In this document: in pieces, positions 1 to 11,600 of the stretch
How positions within the stretch are numbered: position 1 is the stretch's first letter
Layout: each line of letters opens with the position of its first letter
Origin: a virus
Reading direction: 5' to 3' (one strand)
Virus record (IMG/VR): IMGVR_UViG_3300031974_003701
Coordinates: 1 to 64,000 of that record
DNA length: 64,000 nt
Position numbers and translations under genes: made by a program
The notes under the pieces: generated by a model
Told to the model about the DNA's origin: nothing
Seen by the model: only the letters and a program-made list of their open reading frames with translations
Database searches by the model: none

Positions 1-89
1 CTCGACTGGCTGAGCACGCACTCGGGATCGATCTATGTCCCGCGCTGAAAGCCGCTTCACGCTGGGCCTGCTGGCCATGGATGGCGCCA
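1..89. other. GC-rich foreign-looking terminal stretch
   Basis: The first ~89 bases are visibly GC-rich, while everything from about base 90 onward is strongly AT-rich with A/T-ending codons. The change is abrupt, inside the first codons of the leftmost gene. This is best explained as a chimeric or contaminating sequence end joined to the phage. Which organism it comes from cannot be told from so short a piece. Confidence 0.7.
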
Positions 90-551
90 TGTATATTTGA
101 TGCTTTAAATACGCAAGGTGCTCAAGGATTTTCATCAAATAACATAACATTTGGGGTAGATGATTTATCTCAATATGGTGGAGGTATTTCTAATAATTTA
201 GGTATGTCTGCTTATACAATTAATCCTACTACTGGTTTAATGGGAAATGGTATGTCTAGTGGTATGCAAGCTTCTGGAGGATTATTTGATAGTATTGGTG
301 GTTTGGGAGGTATTTCTACAGGAGTAGATATTTTATCTAAATTAGGTGGAATGTATTTAGGTTATCAAGCTAATAAACAAGCACGTAAACAAATGAAATG
401 GCAACGTGGTGTCTATGAACGTGAGCTTGATAACAAAATTAAAGACTATAATACTTCATTAGAAGATAGAATTAGAGCTAGATACGCTACAGAGGGGCGT
501 AGTGCAGAAGAAGCAGAACAACGTATATCTGATAGAAGATTGGATAGATAA
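81..551 (+). CDS. N4 gp52-like small virion protein, 5' end missing
   Basis: The reading frame encodes 156 residues, but the apparent ATG lies in the GC-rich stretch, so the true N-terminus is probably lost and only residues from about CIFDAL onward belong to the phage. It is rich in Gly, Ser and Asn for the first ~90 residues, then has a charged helical C-terminus ending in Arg-rich sequence. Its TAATG stop overlaps the start of the next virion gene. Size and position directly before the transglycosylase and vRNAP genes match N4 gp52; no catalytic motif is seen. Assignment rests on gene order. Confidence 0.55.
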   Translation: MAPCIFDALNTQGAQGFSSNNITFGVDDLSQYGGGISNNLGMSAYTINPTTGLMGNGMSSGMQASGGLFDSIGGLGGISTGVDILSKLGGMYLGYQANKQARKQMKWQRGVYERELDNKIKDYNTSLEDRIRARYATEGRSAEEAEQRISDRRLDR

Positions 552-2635
552 TGAATTATAGAGCAAGTAACATACCTAATTTTACAGGATTATTACAATT
601 AGCTAATCAAGGAAACCAACAAATACTAGATTCTTTTAAAGGTTTAGGTAATATTGCTAAAAATCAGCATAAACAAAATGAACTAGATTTTAATAAATCT
701 ATCCAACAACAATTGTTACAAAATCCACAAAATAATGAATTAGTTGATAATTTAATTAATAGTGAAGATTTTGATAGGTTTAATAGTGATACTTTATCTG
801 CGTTACAAAACCAAAGAAAAAATATTAAAGAAAAAGAAACAGCTAATTTTAATAAGCAATTATTGATAGAAAGTTTAGTTAACCCAAATTCTGTAGATAG
901 TTTATTACAAACTGCTATATTTAACCCAGATAAAGTGAGTACTAAATCTTTAACTAAAATTGCTAATCTAAAAAATAAGCAAGATCAGAAAAAACTATTT
1001 AATTCATTACTTGGTTTAAATGGTAGTAATCGAAATCAAACTGATTTAAATAATGTACCTGATACAAATATATCTGAATTAACAGATTATGATAGATCAA
1101 TAGGTCAAACAGAATCAAACAATGATTATCAAGCTATTTTTAAAGCATCAAATGGTAATAATGCTATTGGTAAAGGTCAGTTTATAGCTGATAGAATACA
1201 AGATATTGCTGTAAATGGTAACTTAGATAAAAATACATCTAAATTACTTAAAGATGGTTTAGTTAAAAAAGGGAATAGTTATAGGTTTACGAAAGAATTT
1301 GAAAATTCTTTTAGAAATAATCCTGAATTGCAAGATAAAGTTTATGCTGCACATAAAGATTTAGCTGTTAAAAGAATACCTAAATCGGTTATAGATCAAA
1401 TTGGAACTAAAATTGATGGTATTGAAATTACCCCCGATGGTTTATTAGCTGTAGCTCATTTAGGCGGTGAAGGCGGTTTAAAACAATTTGTAGATAGTAA
1501 AGGTAATTATAATCCTGCTGATGGCTTAGGTACTGCATTAAAAGATTACCTAAGCAGACATGCAGGATATAGTGAAGCAAGTAGATTTGGTTTAAGTGTA
1601 CCTAACCAACAATCTACTGGTATTTCTAATAATCTAATGGATTTAAATCAGTTTAATAAACAAGTTGACTTAGCAGTGTTAAATAACGGTATAACTGCTG
1701 AACAAGCTAAATTAGTTAAAGATAATGCTAAGGAGCAATATAATGTTCAGTTAGAGAATATAGCTAATTCTGCTACTTCAAAAGATCAACTTAGGTCATT
1801 TGCTAAACAAAATAATTTTAGTTCTAATCAAACTAAAGCTTTATTGAATAAGTTTAGTGATGAATTAGTTACAGGTAACAGAAATCAAGTAAAACAAGAA
1901 GCTAATTTAAATTTAGATAATGATTTAGCTCAATTAGTTAACACAACAGATGAAGCTGTATCTAGTGCTAAAGATGCATTTAAATTATCTGAGAGTGGAA
2001 AATATTACGATGCTGTAAACAATAGAGCAAAATATATTAAAGAAAAAGGTAATCGTACTTTAACAGAAATTGGTGACGCTTTAGCTAAAACATCTGCTGC
2101 TGAAAAAGATACTTTCTTTTTTGAGGATGATTCAAGTAATTTACAAGTTAAAATAACTGAAATTAAAGATGACCTTAAAAATGAAGATATGTTCAAAGAT
2201 GTTGATATACCAAATGAACTTATTGCTGAATTGTATCAAAACGCAAAGCCTAGAGAACTTTTTGGTGGCTTAAGTAACACATCTTTATTAGGTACAGGAA
2301 GTGTACTAAAAAGAGTTAAAGATGAGTTAAGAAGAATATACGATCCAAAAAACCAAAAAGAAACTCGTGAAGTTAAAACTAAATACGATGTTAATATCCA
2401 AAAAATGGATAAACTAGTAAACCAAAAAAATAAAATACAGGATCAATATCTAATAGAAATGGGTAGAGGTAACTCTAGTAAGGCTAAGACTTTACGTAAT
2501 AAACTTGTTGATACTAGTAATAAAATTTTACAGTTAGAGCGTGATATAGAAAAGCTTGTAAATACTCGTAAAAAAGATAATAATCAGGTAACACAAAGAT
2601 TAAGTAGAAAACAAGCTAGAACTGGTAGACCTTAA
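551..2635 (+). CDS. internal virion protein with lytic transglycosylase domain (N4 gp51-like)
   Basis: This 694-residue protein has a polar, Asn/Gln-rich N-terminus, a lysozyme-like transglycosylase (SLT) domain at about residues 180-350, and a Lys-rich coiled-coil C-terminus. Domain signs are a catalytic-type glutamate in QTESNNDYQ (E188), the downstream AIGKGQF that replaces the usual GLMQ, and LLAVAHLGGEGGLKQF resembling the third SLT motif. Such proteins are ejected with the DNA and open peptidoglycan for genome delivery. It overlaps the vRNAP start by one base (TAATG), and placement between gp52-like and vRNAP genes is as in N4. The enzyme assignment is from motifs; the injection role is inferred. 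Confidence 0.75.
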   Translation: MNYRASNIPNFTGLLQLANQGNQQILDSFKGLGNIAKNQHKQNELDFNKSIQQQLLQNPQNNELVDNLINSEDFDRFNSDTLSALQNQRKNIKEKETANFNKQLLIESLVNPNSVDSLLQTAIFNPDKVSTKSLTKIANLKNKQDQKKLFNSLLGLNGSNRNQTDLNNVPDTNISELTDYDRSIGQTESNNDYQAIFKASNGNNAIGKGQFIADRIQDIAVNGNLDKNTSKLLKDGLVKKGNSYRFTKEFENSFRNNPELQDKVYAAHKDLAVKRIPKSVIDQIGTKIDGIEITPDGLLAVAHLGGEGGLKQFVDSKGNYNPADGLGTALKDYLSRHAGYSEASRFGLSVPNQQSTGISNNLMDLNQFNKQVDLAVLNNGITAEQAKLVKDNAKEQYNVQLENIANSATSKDQLRSFAKQNNFSSNQTKALLNKFSDELVTGNRNQVKQEANLNLDNDLAQLVNTTDEAVSSAKDAFKLSESGKYYDAVNNRAKYIKEKGNRTLTEIGDALAKTSAAEKDTFFFEDDSSNLQVKITEIKDDLKNEDMFKDVDIPNELIAELYQNAKPRELFGGLSNTSLLGTGSVLKRVKDELRRIYDPKNQKETREVKTKYDVNIQKMDKLVNQKNKIQDQYLIEMGRGNSSKAKTLRNKLVDTSNKILQLERDIEKLVNTRKKDNNQVTQRLSRKQARTGRP

Positions 2636-5600
2636 TGAGTTTAGAAGACTTAATATATGCCGAAGTAGAACCACAAGGATTTACAGAAGCAAATACAAAT
2701 AATTTAAATAGATCAATAGACAGAAATCAATCTGCTCAAACTGCATTAGGTACATTAAGAGATACAGGTGTAGCAGCAGCTCAAGGTGTTGTTGGTTTAG
2801 GAGGAGGATTAGCAGGTCTTGCAGGATTAGGTATTGATGCAGTAGCAAATACTAATATTGGTGGCTCAATATTTGAAGGTACAGAAGACTTAAATAATGC
2901 TTTAAATACATTAAAAACACCAGAACAGTTACGTGCAGAAGAGGTAGCAGCATATGATGATTTACAAGATAGTCTTAAATATGATGCTATGTATGCAGAA
3001 GAAACTACTACATTAGGTAAAGCTAATGTACGTGGTAAAGAGTTATTAAATTCATTAGGTAAAATTGTCGATAGACCTTCTAACTTAACTAATGTTATTG
3101 GTGGCACTGTTGGTTCATTAGGTTTAAGTGGAGCTATTACTAAAGGTGCTGTTAAAGGAGCAACTAAAGTTGCAGGGAAACAGTTAGGTAAAAAAGCTAC
3201 TAAAGCTGTAGAAGCTACTACACTAACTACATTAGGTGTATCTGATGCTACAAGTCAGGCGTATAATGAAGTTAATTCTAAAAATTACAAAGAATTATTA
3301 GAACTTGATGGTTTTAAACAATTAGTTAGTGATGGTTTATCTTTTGAAGAAGCTAAAATAAAATTAGCACAAGAAGCAGGTAAAATTGCAGCTACAACTA
3401 ATGTAGGTATCAGTGCAGCATTAGCTCTTGTTGGTTCAAATAAGTTAGAAACAGGTAAACTAAATAAACTTACTGATATTACTAAAGACACTATTACAGA
3501 ATCAGCAGAAGAAGCAGGAGCTAAATTTAGTAGTAACGTTGGTGTACAACAAACAGTTGAACCAGATAAACAACTTACAAGTGGTATTTCTCAAAGCGTA
3601 GCAGAAGCTTTAGTAGGTACTGGGGTTGTTACAGGAGGAGCTTTATCTGTGGGAGCAGGAGCATCTGCTTTAGAGACAGCTCAATCTAAAGTACAAGATA
3701 ATTTAAACCAAAAAGAATCTAGTAATCCAACTTCTGTAGAAAATATTGAAAAGCAAATAAATAATACTGTTCAACCAGAAATAAATGCTAACGAAGCTGA
3801 TATTCAAGCTGCAAATGATTTAAGTATTGCGACACAAGATTTAACAGAAGATCAACAAATAATTAGATTTAATAATGAAGCTAAACAAATATTCGAAGTT
3901 TCAGAAAATGAAATTAAATCAGATACTTTAAAAAATGATGTTGTTAAATTAGAAGACGAAAATATTAGTCTTGTGCGTACAATAAGTAAATTTAGCGTTG
4001 AAATTGAATCTTCTGATAGCATATCGTTAGATAAAGCTGAATTTATTGTAGATAACTTAGATAGAATTAATTCACTAGGTAATAAAGGTTATTTTGGTTT
4101 TGACAATAATAAACAAATTGTTGAAAACATTGATAACATGAGAAGTGCTATTAGTAACATTAATCAAAATAAAGGTGTACTAAAAGCTAAAGAAGCTATT
4201 AAAAATTTACAACAGCAAGATAAAATTGAAGATTTAACTGATAATAATGGTATTTTAAAACAAGAAATTGTAACTAATACAGTTAAACTTGCTAAACTCA
4301 ATCCAGCAGGTGTTAATGCAGATTTAGCTAAAACTATTCTTAATAATGAGCAAAATACATTAAGTAAAACTGAAAAAGCTTATTTACGTACAGCTATACA
4401 GATTAAAGATGGTTTAAATGATGATAGTTTAAAATTAGTAAATAATAATTTATTTAGAGACACAAACGAAGATAAAGTATCTTTAAATGATTATATAAAT
4501 ACTATTTATTCTGGTTTGAAGTCTGGAGTATCAGTTGATAAGAATGGTGAAGAACAAACTGTTAATGAAGCTTTAGAAAACTTAGGTAAACTTGCACAAC
4601 ATTTTATAAATAAAACTAATGCTTTAAATACAAACTTAGAAACAAATGAGAATAGAACTACATTTGATCAACTTGATCCAAAGATAAAAGAGTTTAGAAA
4701 AGATAGTGGATCAGCTTTTGTTAATAAAAAATCACTTAAAAGTGTTAATACTGCTAAAGTAATCTTTAATGAAGCTAATGCTGTAGTTAATGCTTATAAT
4801 AGTATTGTAGAAAACTTTTTTGAAGGTAAAGAAAAGTTAACTGTACCTAAACCACATAGTTTTCTAACGAGTAACGACAATAAGTCAGAAAAAGATATAG
4901 TTACAGAAACTAAAGAAGAAGTATCTGAAAATAATGTTAACGAAGAAGTAAATGTAGAAAATACAAAAACTGCTGAAGAAAACATTAATAATGATACTAC
5001 TGAACAAACTGATGTTGAAAAAAAGGTTAGTGACGTAGAAACTAACAATAAAGAAGGTTTAGTTAAAAGAGAACCTATAAAAGTTACAGAAACCTATAAA
5101 GACATTTCTAATAATAGCTATTTAGATAAAGGTTTTAAGTTAGATACAACTAATGTTAAAGAACAAGATAAACTTATTTTAACTGGTACTAAAGAAGAAA
5201 AATCTTTTGTTAAAACTATACACAATATGGTTAAAGGTTTTAATAAGTATTTATCTCAACAATTAAATACAGGATATACAAAAGGTAAAACTAATTATAA
5301 AAGTCCTGTAGAACAATATAAATCTAATCCTGCTTATAAAGACTATAAGCAAGGAAAGATTATGTCTTTATTAAACCAGAAAGAAAATGGTTTAAACGAA
5401 GATATTATTAATAAAGCTAATTTAGCTGTTACAGACTGGTTTATCAATTTACGTTTTACTTCTTTGGATTTATCCAAACTAAACATTGATGGTTTATATG
5501 GAGAGAGTGTAAATACTGCTGTATATAGTAAAGTTAAAGAAGATTTAGCTAAACACATAGAGAAATTTATTGGCTTAAAGCGTAATAAAGACGTACCTGT

Positions 5601-8600
5601 AAATTATTCAAGAGGTATCACAGAGTCTTTAGCAGATGCGTACTTACAGTATCTTATAAGTAAAGATGTATTATTTGAAAATGTAGTTAAAGGTGATAAA
5701 AAACAAATATTAACATTGTCTTTAAACCCTAAAAGTACAGAAATGATACGTAACAATCTTGGGAATAATTTAGATATTATTAAAGACGCTTACTTTAATG
5801 AACCAGAGAATAGTGTATCTTATTCTACTGAATCAATAACAGATATTAAAAAAATACAGCGAAACAGTAATGTTTCATTAACAAAACGTAGTCAGCAAGC
5901 TGTATTAGAGTCTCAAGCTACACCTTATAAAGTTAATGAACCATATAAAAACTTTATGAATGTCTTTGGTTTAGATAATTATAAGAAACTTATTGGTTTT
6001 AATAATATTGATGAAAAAACAACTAATAAGTATCACTTAAAGTCTCTAGAAGGTGAAAATACGACAATAAATTATAATATGTTTGATGTAAGTCGTATGT
6101 TAGAAGCTGCTAAGGAAAAAGGTGAGTTATACTACAAATATGTAATGACTTCTGTAGGTAGATTACAACAAGAAGATAATGGTGGACAAGCTAATAAAAT
6201 AGCTAGAGAGTTATTTCAACCAAATCAAAGCGAATTAGACTTAACAAATCAAGAACATATTGATATGTTTTGGCTTACTACAGCACAAGGGTTAGAAGAT
6301 AGTTCTTTAAAAGTAGAACAGCTTGAATTAAATGATGTTGTATTTAAAGCTCAAGATATTATTGAAAATCAACATAGAAATAAAATTAATCTTATTAAAG
6401 ATTACTTAAAAACAGATAAATTTGATAGTAATGCTTTTTTAAAAGAATTTAATAAACCAACAGATAATGTTGTAATAAATACATTATTTAATGTAGCTAG
6501 GTTTGAATTAGCTAATGAAAATAAAGATAAGGTGTTTACTCACTATGTACCGTTAGAACTAGATGGTAAAACAAATGGTTTTGCTAACTATATTGTAAAC
6601 TTCAGCTTAAATAATTTTGATACTGATTGGGTTAATACAGTTGGTAAAGTTGGTTTATATATAGGAGAAGGTAATAAATCATTAAACAACCATGTACTTA
6701 ATAAAGATAGTAGCGATGTTTATCAAACTGTTGCTACTAATTTTGAAGAAATCTTAACTGATAATATTAAAAAACATATTAAAGATTATCCTCAATTTAA
6801 AGCTAATATAAGTACTTTTGTAAAAGTAGTTACTAAATACTTAGATATTGAAATGACAAAAGATGGTTTAAAAGTAGGACGTAAAACTACTAAAAACCCA
6901 ATGACTACTTTTATCTATGGCTCAAAAGAATATGGTACATCTAATAAAATTACTGGCACATTATTGAGTGCTTTTCATGAAGAAGCTACTGCTATTATGC
7001 AAGGTAAGTCAGAATTAACTAAAGAGCAGTTATACGATGCTGTTAACCTGATTAGTGAATTTAAAATAGGTAAAAATAAAACAAATAAAGTATCTGCATA
7101 TAAACCTAAAAATACTAAATTAGTTAGTAAAAATACTGATTTAAAAGATTTTACTATACCTGTAAGTGCTTTACAAAATTTAGAAAGCAATGTTGAACAG
7201 TTATTTGTACAGCCATTATATGCTTCTATGCAGAGTATTGCAGGGGATGCTTTTAATACATTTGATAATCTTAAATATATTACTCAAGAACAAACAAAAA
7301 TAGCTATTGATATATTTAAAGAAAATCTTGAAAATATAGTTAATAATAAAAAGAAAAAAGGTATTTATTTAAAAAATGATTTACCTTCGGAAAATGATAT
7401 GAATGAAGCTATAAAGTCAGTACAAGATATTGTACCAAGTTTTAAAAGCTCTCATATGAATATTGGATTAACTTATAAAGAACAAGCTACAGACGATAAT
7501 ACACGTATATCTAGTGGTATTGATGGGAGAAGAGAAACAGAAGCTACTTTACCTACCATTCGTGAATTAGGTGTACAAGTACAACCTAACTATAATATTG
7601 CTTTAGGTGATGGATTAATGATTCAAAATTGGGTCATAGATAACCCAGAACTAGGTAAAAGAAGTGAAAAAGTGTTTGATGGTGTTTATGTAGGTGCTAC
7701 TGATATTAAAGAAGCTGCTCCTAAAATTAATAAAGCTGTTTATGATAGTTGGACACAGAATAAAATTTTACCTATTTTAAAATCTGTAGAAACAGCTTAT
7801 AAAAATGTTGTTAAACCAGAACACAAAGAAACACTTAAACCAATGATTACTTTCCTTAAAAAGAAGGTAATTCAGAACCAAGCTAGAATTAATACTCTTA
7901 AAAAAGCAGAGATATCTGTAGATCAGATGGCAGGTGGTTCAAATCCTTATTATAGAGAAGGTAAGCTAAAAACTATTGAAGAATTACAAGATAATTATAA
8001 TAAAGAATTAGATAAATTATCTGATAAAGTAGGATTTACGTCTAAAAATAGATTATTAGGTATCCAAAGTGAGAATCCTAAGTTAGTTAAACAATTAAAA
8101 CAAAATTATGAAAATTCTTATGAATTTTTATCGGATTTAATTAATAGTAATACATTGAATAAAGATCAGCATGAAATTGTTAATCAATTAGCAGATGTGT
8201 TACGTAATTACAAAGTATTGATTAAACCAACAGATAAGTATTTACGATCTAAAGATTTAAATAAAATTGCAGATAATGTAAGTGAGTATGGTTTAACAGA
8301 TACTCGTAATAAAATTATTGTAATTAATAATGTTAGCCCTGAAACTATTATACATGAACTTATTCATGCACATGTAGCTACAACAATTAACGAAGCAGTA
8401 ATAACACCTAAAAAAGCAAGTAAGCCTGTATTAGCTTCTATTGCACTTATAGAACGTAGTATTGAGTCTTTTATTAAAAAAGATTATTCATTACCTGCAT
8501 TACAAAACCTTAAAAATGTATTACAAAATGCAAGTACAAGACAAGAAGCTATTAATGAGTTTTTAGCATGGGGATTAACTAATAAAGATGTAATAAAATC

Positions 8601-11600
8601 TTTAAAAGAAACCAAAGTACAAAATACATTTGGTGTTAAAAGATTATTCAAAATAGCATTTACTGGTTTAAATCGTATATTAAATGCTGTTGGTATTAAA
8701 ATGCCTACAAACATGTTTGATAGACTTGAATTTACAGCTAATGTGTTATTCAAAGAAGCTTCTGTTCGTATTAGTAAGGAAAGAAACCATACAGATAAGT
8801 ATAGTATTCTAAAACAAGAAATATCTAAAAATATTACTAGAAATGATATTAATAAAGTAAATGCTCAAATTAATAAATATGAAGAGCTTAATGCTTTATA
8901 CGATACTGGTTATAGGCTTAATGAAGAAGAATTAAACAGATTTAAGAAAACTATAACTTTATTAAATTTACCTAATATACGTTCAAGTAAAGCATTACTA
9001 TCTTTAGCTAATAGTTTTAAAGAAGTATTGAAAAAATCTGATAATTTAGAACTAACAAAACTATTAACAAATTTACCAGATAAACACGCAGTAAATATAT
9101 TTGTTGGTTTATATTTTGCTAGTAAACAATTTAAAGACACTATTAATACTATAAAAATAGATGATTTTACTAAAACAGAAACAATTGATGAAAAACTGGA
9201 TAATTTAGGCAATAAATTTATTAAAGAATTAAGTTCTTATAATACTGGTTCTATTGGCTTAGAAGTAAGTAAAGCCATTGATGAATTATCTGAATTGAAC
9301 CAACAACATAATAATATTAAGTTTAAGAACAGACAGTTCATTAGTAATGAGACTGAACGTAAAGTTATTGAGAAATCAGCTAAATTTATTGAAAGTCTTG
9401 GTTTTAAAGGAAGTAAAGCTTTAAGTGCGTATATTGAAAACAAAGATATTAGGGATAAACAAGAAGATGATTTTGTTAACTTAGTGTTTAGACAGAATAA
9501 AATTCCTACCGTATTTAAAGAGCTTCTTAAAGATGTTATGGGTAAAACTTTATCTACAGAATCTGTAGAAGATATGGTTAATGTTGTCAAAAAGAATGTA
9601 GCTTTAATTAAGACTAATTTTAAGAATAAAATACCTAAACATATCAATAAATTGCTAAAAGATACATCTATTGAAAATAGACGTATTTTAGGTAAATTAA
9701 TTTTAGAAAACGGTTTAGTTTACAATGATAGTGTAGAAAATATTATTAATCTCCTTAGTAAACCAGAAAGTATCACAAAAGAGATTAATTCTTTAGAAAA
9801 AGAGTTAGATAGTTTTTATATTAAAAAGTCTAAACAATTAGCCTTATTTATGAATAATAAAACACACTCTAATGGTTTATTATATAATGCTTACGCTATT
9901 GCTAGTAAGTTAGGTACAGTTAATGTAATTAACCCTAAACAAGAATTAGTAGATAAAATAGATAAATTAGTTTCTTTATATGCTTTTAAAAACTCTAATG
10001 ATAAACAATTGTTAATAGATGAAGTTAAAAATAACAAAGAAGGTATTTCTAATGTTTTATCTTACATACAAGATTACATTAATTTAGAAAAAGATAAATT
10101 AGAGACTAATATTCAAAAATATAATTATTTTAAAGGTTATACACCTATTCTAGCGTCTGATAATAGAAGAGTTAAATTAGACTATAAATTAAACCATACT
10201 AAAAATTTAAGTAATGGTTTTGTTTACTTAGGTGAAGATAAAAACAATAAAACAATGGGTTATTACTATACAGATGTGGATGGCACACCCTATCAACAAG
10301 GCGTATTACAAACAGTTAGTAAATCTGTAATGGGTGTTAATCCAAATACAGGCTTAACGTTGAATGGTTCACATCAAGGTTTTTTTAAGAACCCTAAAAA
10401 TAAAAATAACATGAAAGCTGTATATGGTAATGATGGTAAAGTAATTGGTTATGAAAAATTTATTGAACCAAAGTACAGTAATAAACTACAGTCGGATACA
10501 GATATTAGTGAATTAATTGCTGTAATGAAATCACGTCAGATTGAAGAACAAATGGCAGATGAATTTAATTACACATTAATAGACCGTATTAATGAAGATT
10601 ATAATGCATCTAAAAATAAAGATAATTTTGTTAATGTTAAAGATAATGATGATCCAATTATTAAGGAAATATGGAAAGTTATTCCACAAAATATTAAAGA
10701 CTATATAAGCTCTACAAATGAAGATGGTTTCTATGTTCGTAAAGCTTATTTAAATAATGCGTTAGGTTATAGAAAAGCTAGTGTTGCAGAAATATTCAAT
10801 AAGCGTAATAATTTAAATAAAGAGTTGTTAGACAAAGCTGAACAATTATTTACAGCTATGTTTGGTTCAAAAGCATATGAATATTTAGTACGTGGTGAAA
10901 AAGCATTACAGAATACAGTACAAAGTGTAAAAGAGACTATTATTGTACGTTCTGGTATTGTTATGGTTGGAAATATTTTAAGTAATATGTCTCAACTTAG
11001 TATGTATGGTATTGACCCAATTACGCAATATAGAAATGCTAAAAAATATATTGCTGAATTAAATCAACATATGCGTCATAATGATCGTGTTATTGAGATA
11101 TCATTTGAAAAATCTTCTACAAAAGATAAAAATAAATTAGCTCTCTTAGATAAGGAGTTAAATATAATTAAGGAACAAGAAAGCAAATTTGGTATCAAAC
11201 CTTTATTAGATAGTGGTGAGTTTAATACAATTGCAGAAGATTTATCAGATAATAACAATAAAGAATTATTATCAGGTAAATATACAGACTGGATTGAAAG
11301 TAAATTAGATACATTACCAGATAATGTAAAAACATTAGCTAAATATGCTTATATATCTAAAGATACAAGTTTATTTAAAGGGTTAGAAAAAACTGTATTA
11401 TTCAGTGATTTTGTAGCTAAAGCTACATTACATAATCATTTAATGAACCAAGGAAAATCTTTAAAGGAAGCTAACTCTATAGTATCAGAAGCATTTATTA
11501 ACTATAATTTTGTATCTGGTAGAACAAGAGATTATTTAGAGTCTATTGGTTTAGTTTGGTTCTTTAATTATAAATTACGTATTTTAAAATCTGTTAAATA

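Noticed and set aside
2005-2196. Numerous open frames antisense to the large virion genes, here and throughout
   Set aside because: They lack ribosome binding sites, mirror the sense-strand codon bias, and have Ser/Leu-rich compositions typical of shadows.
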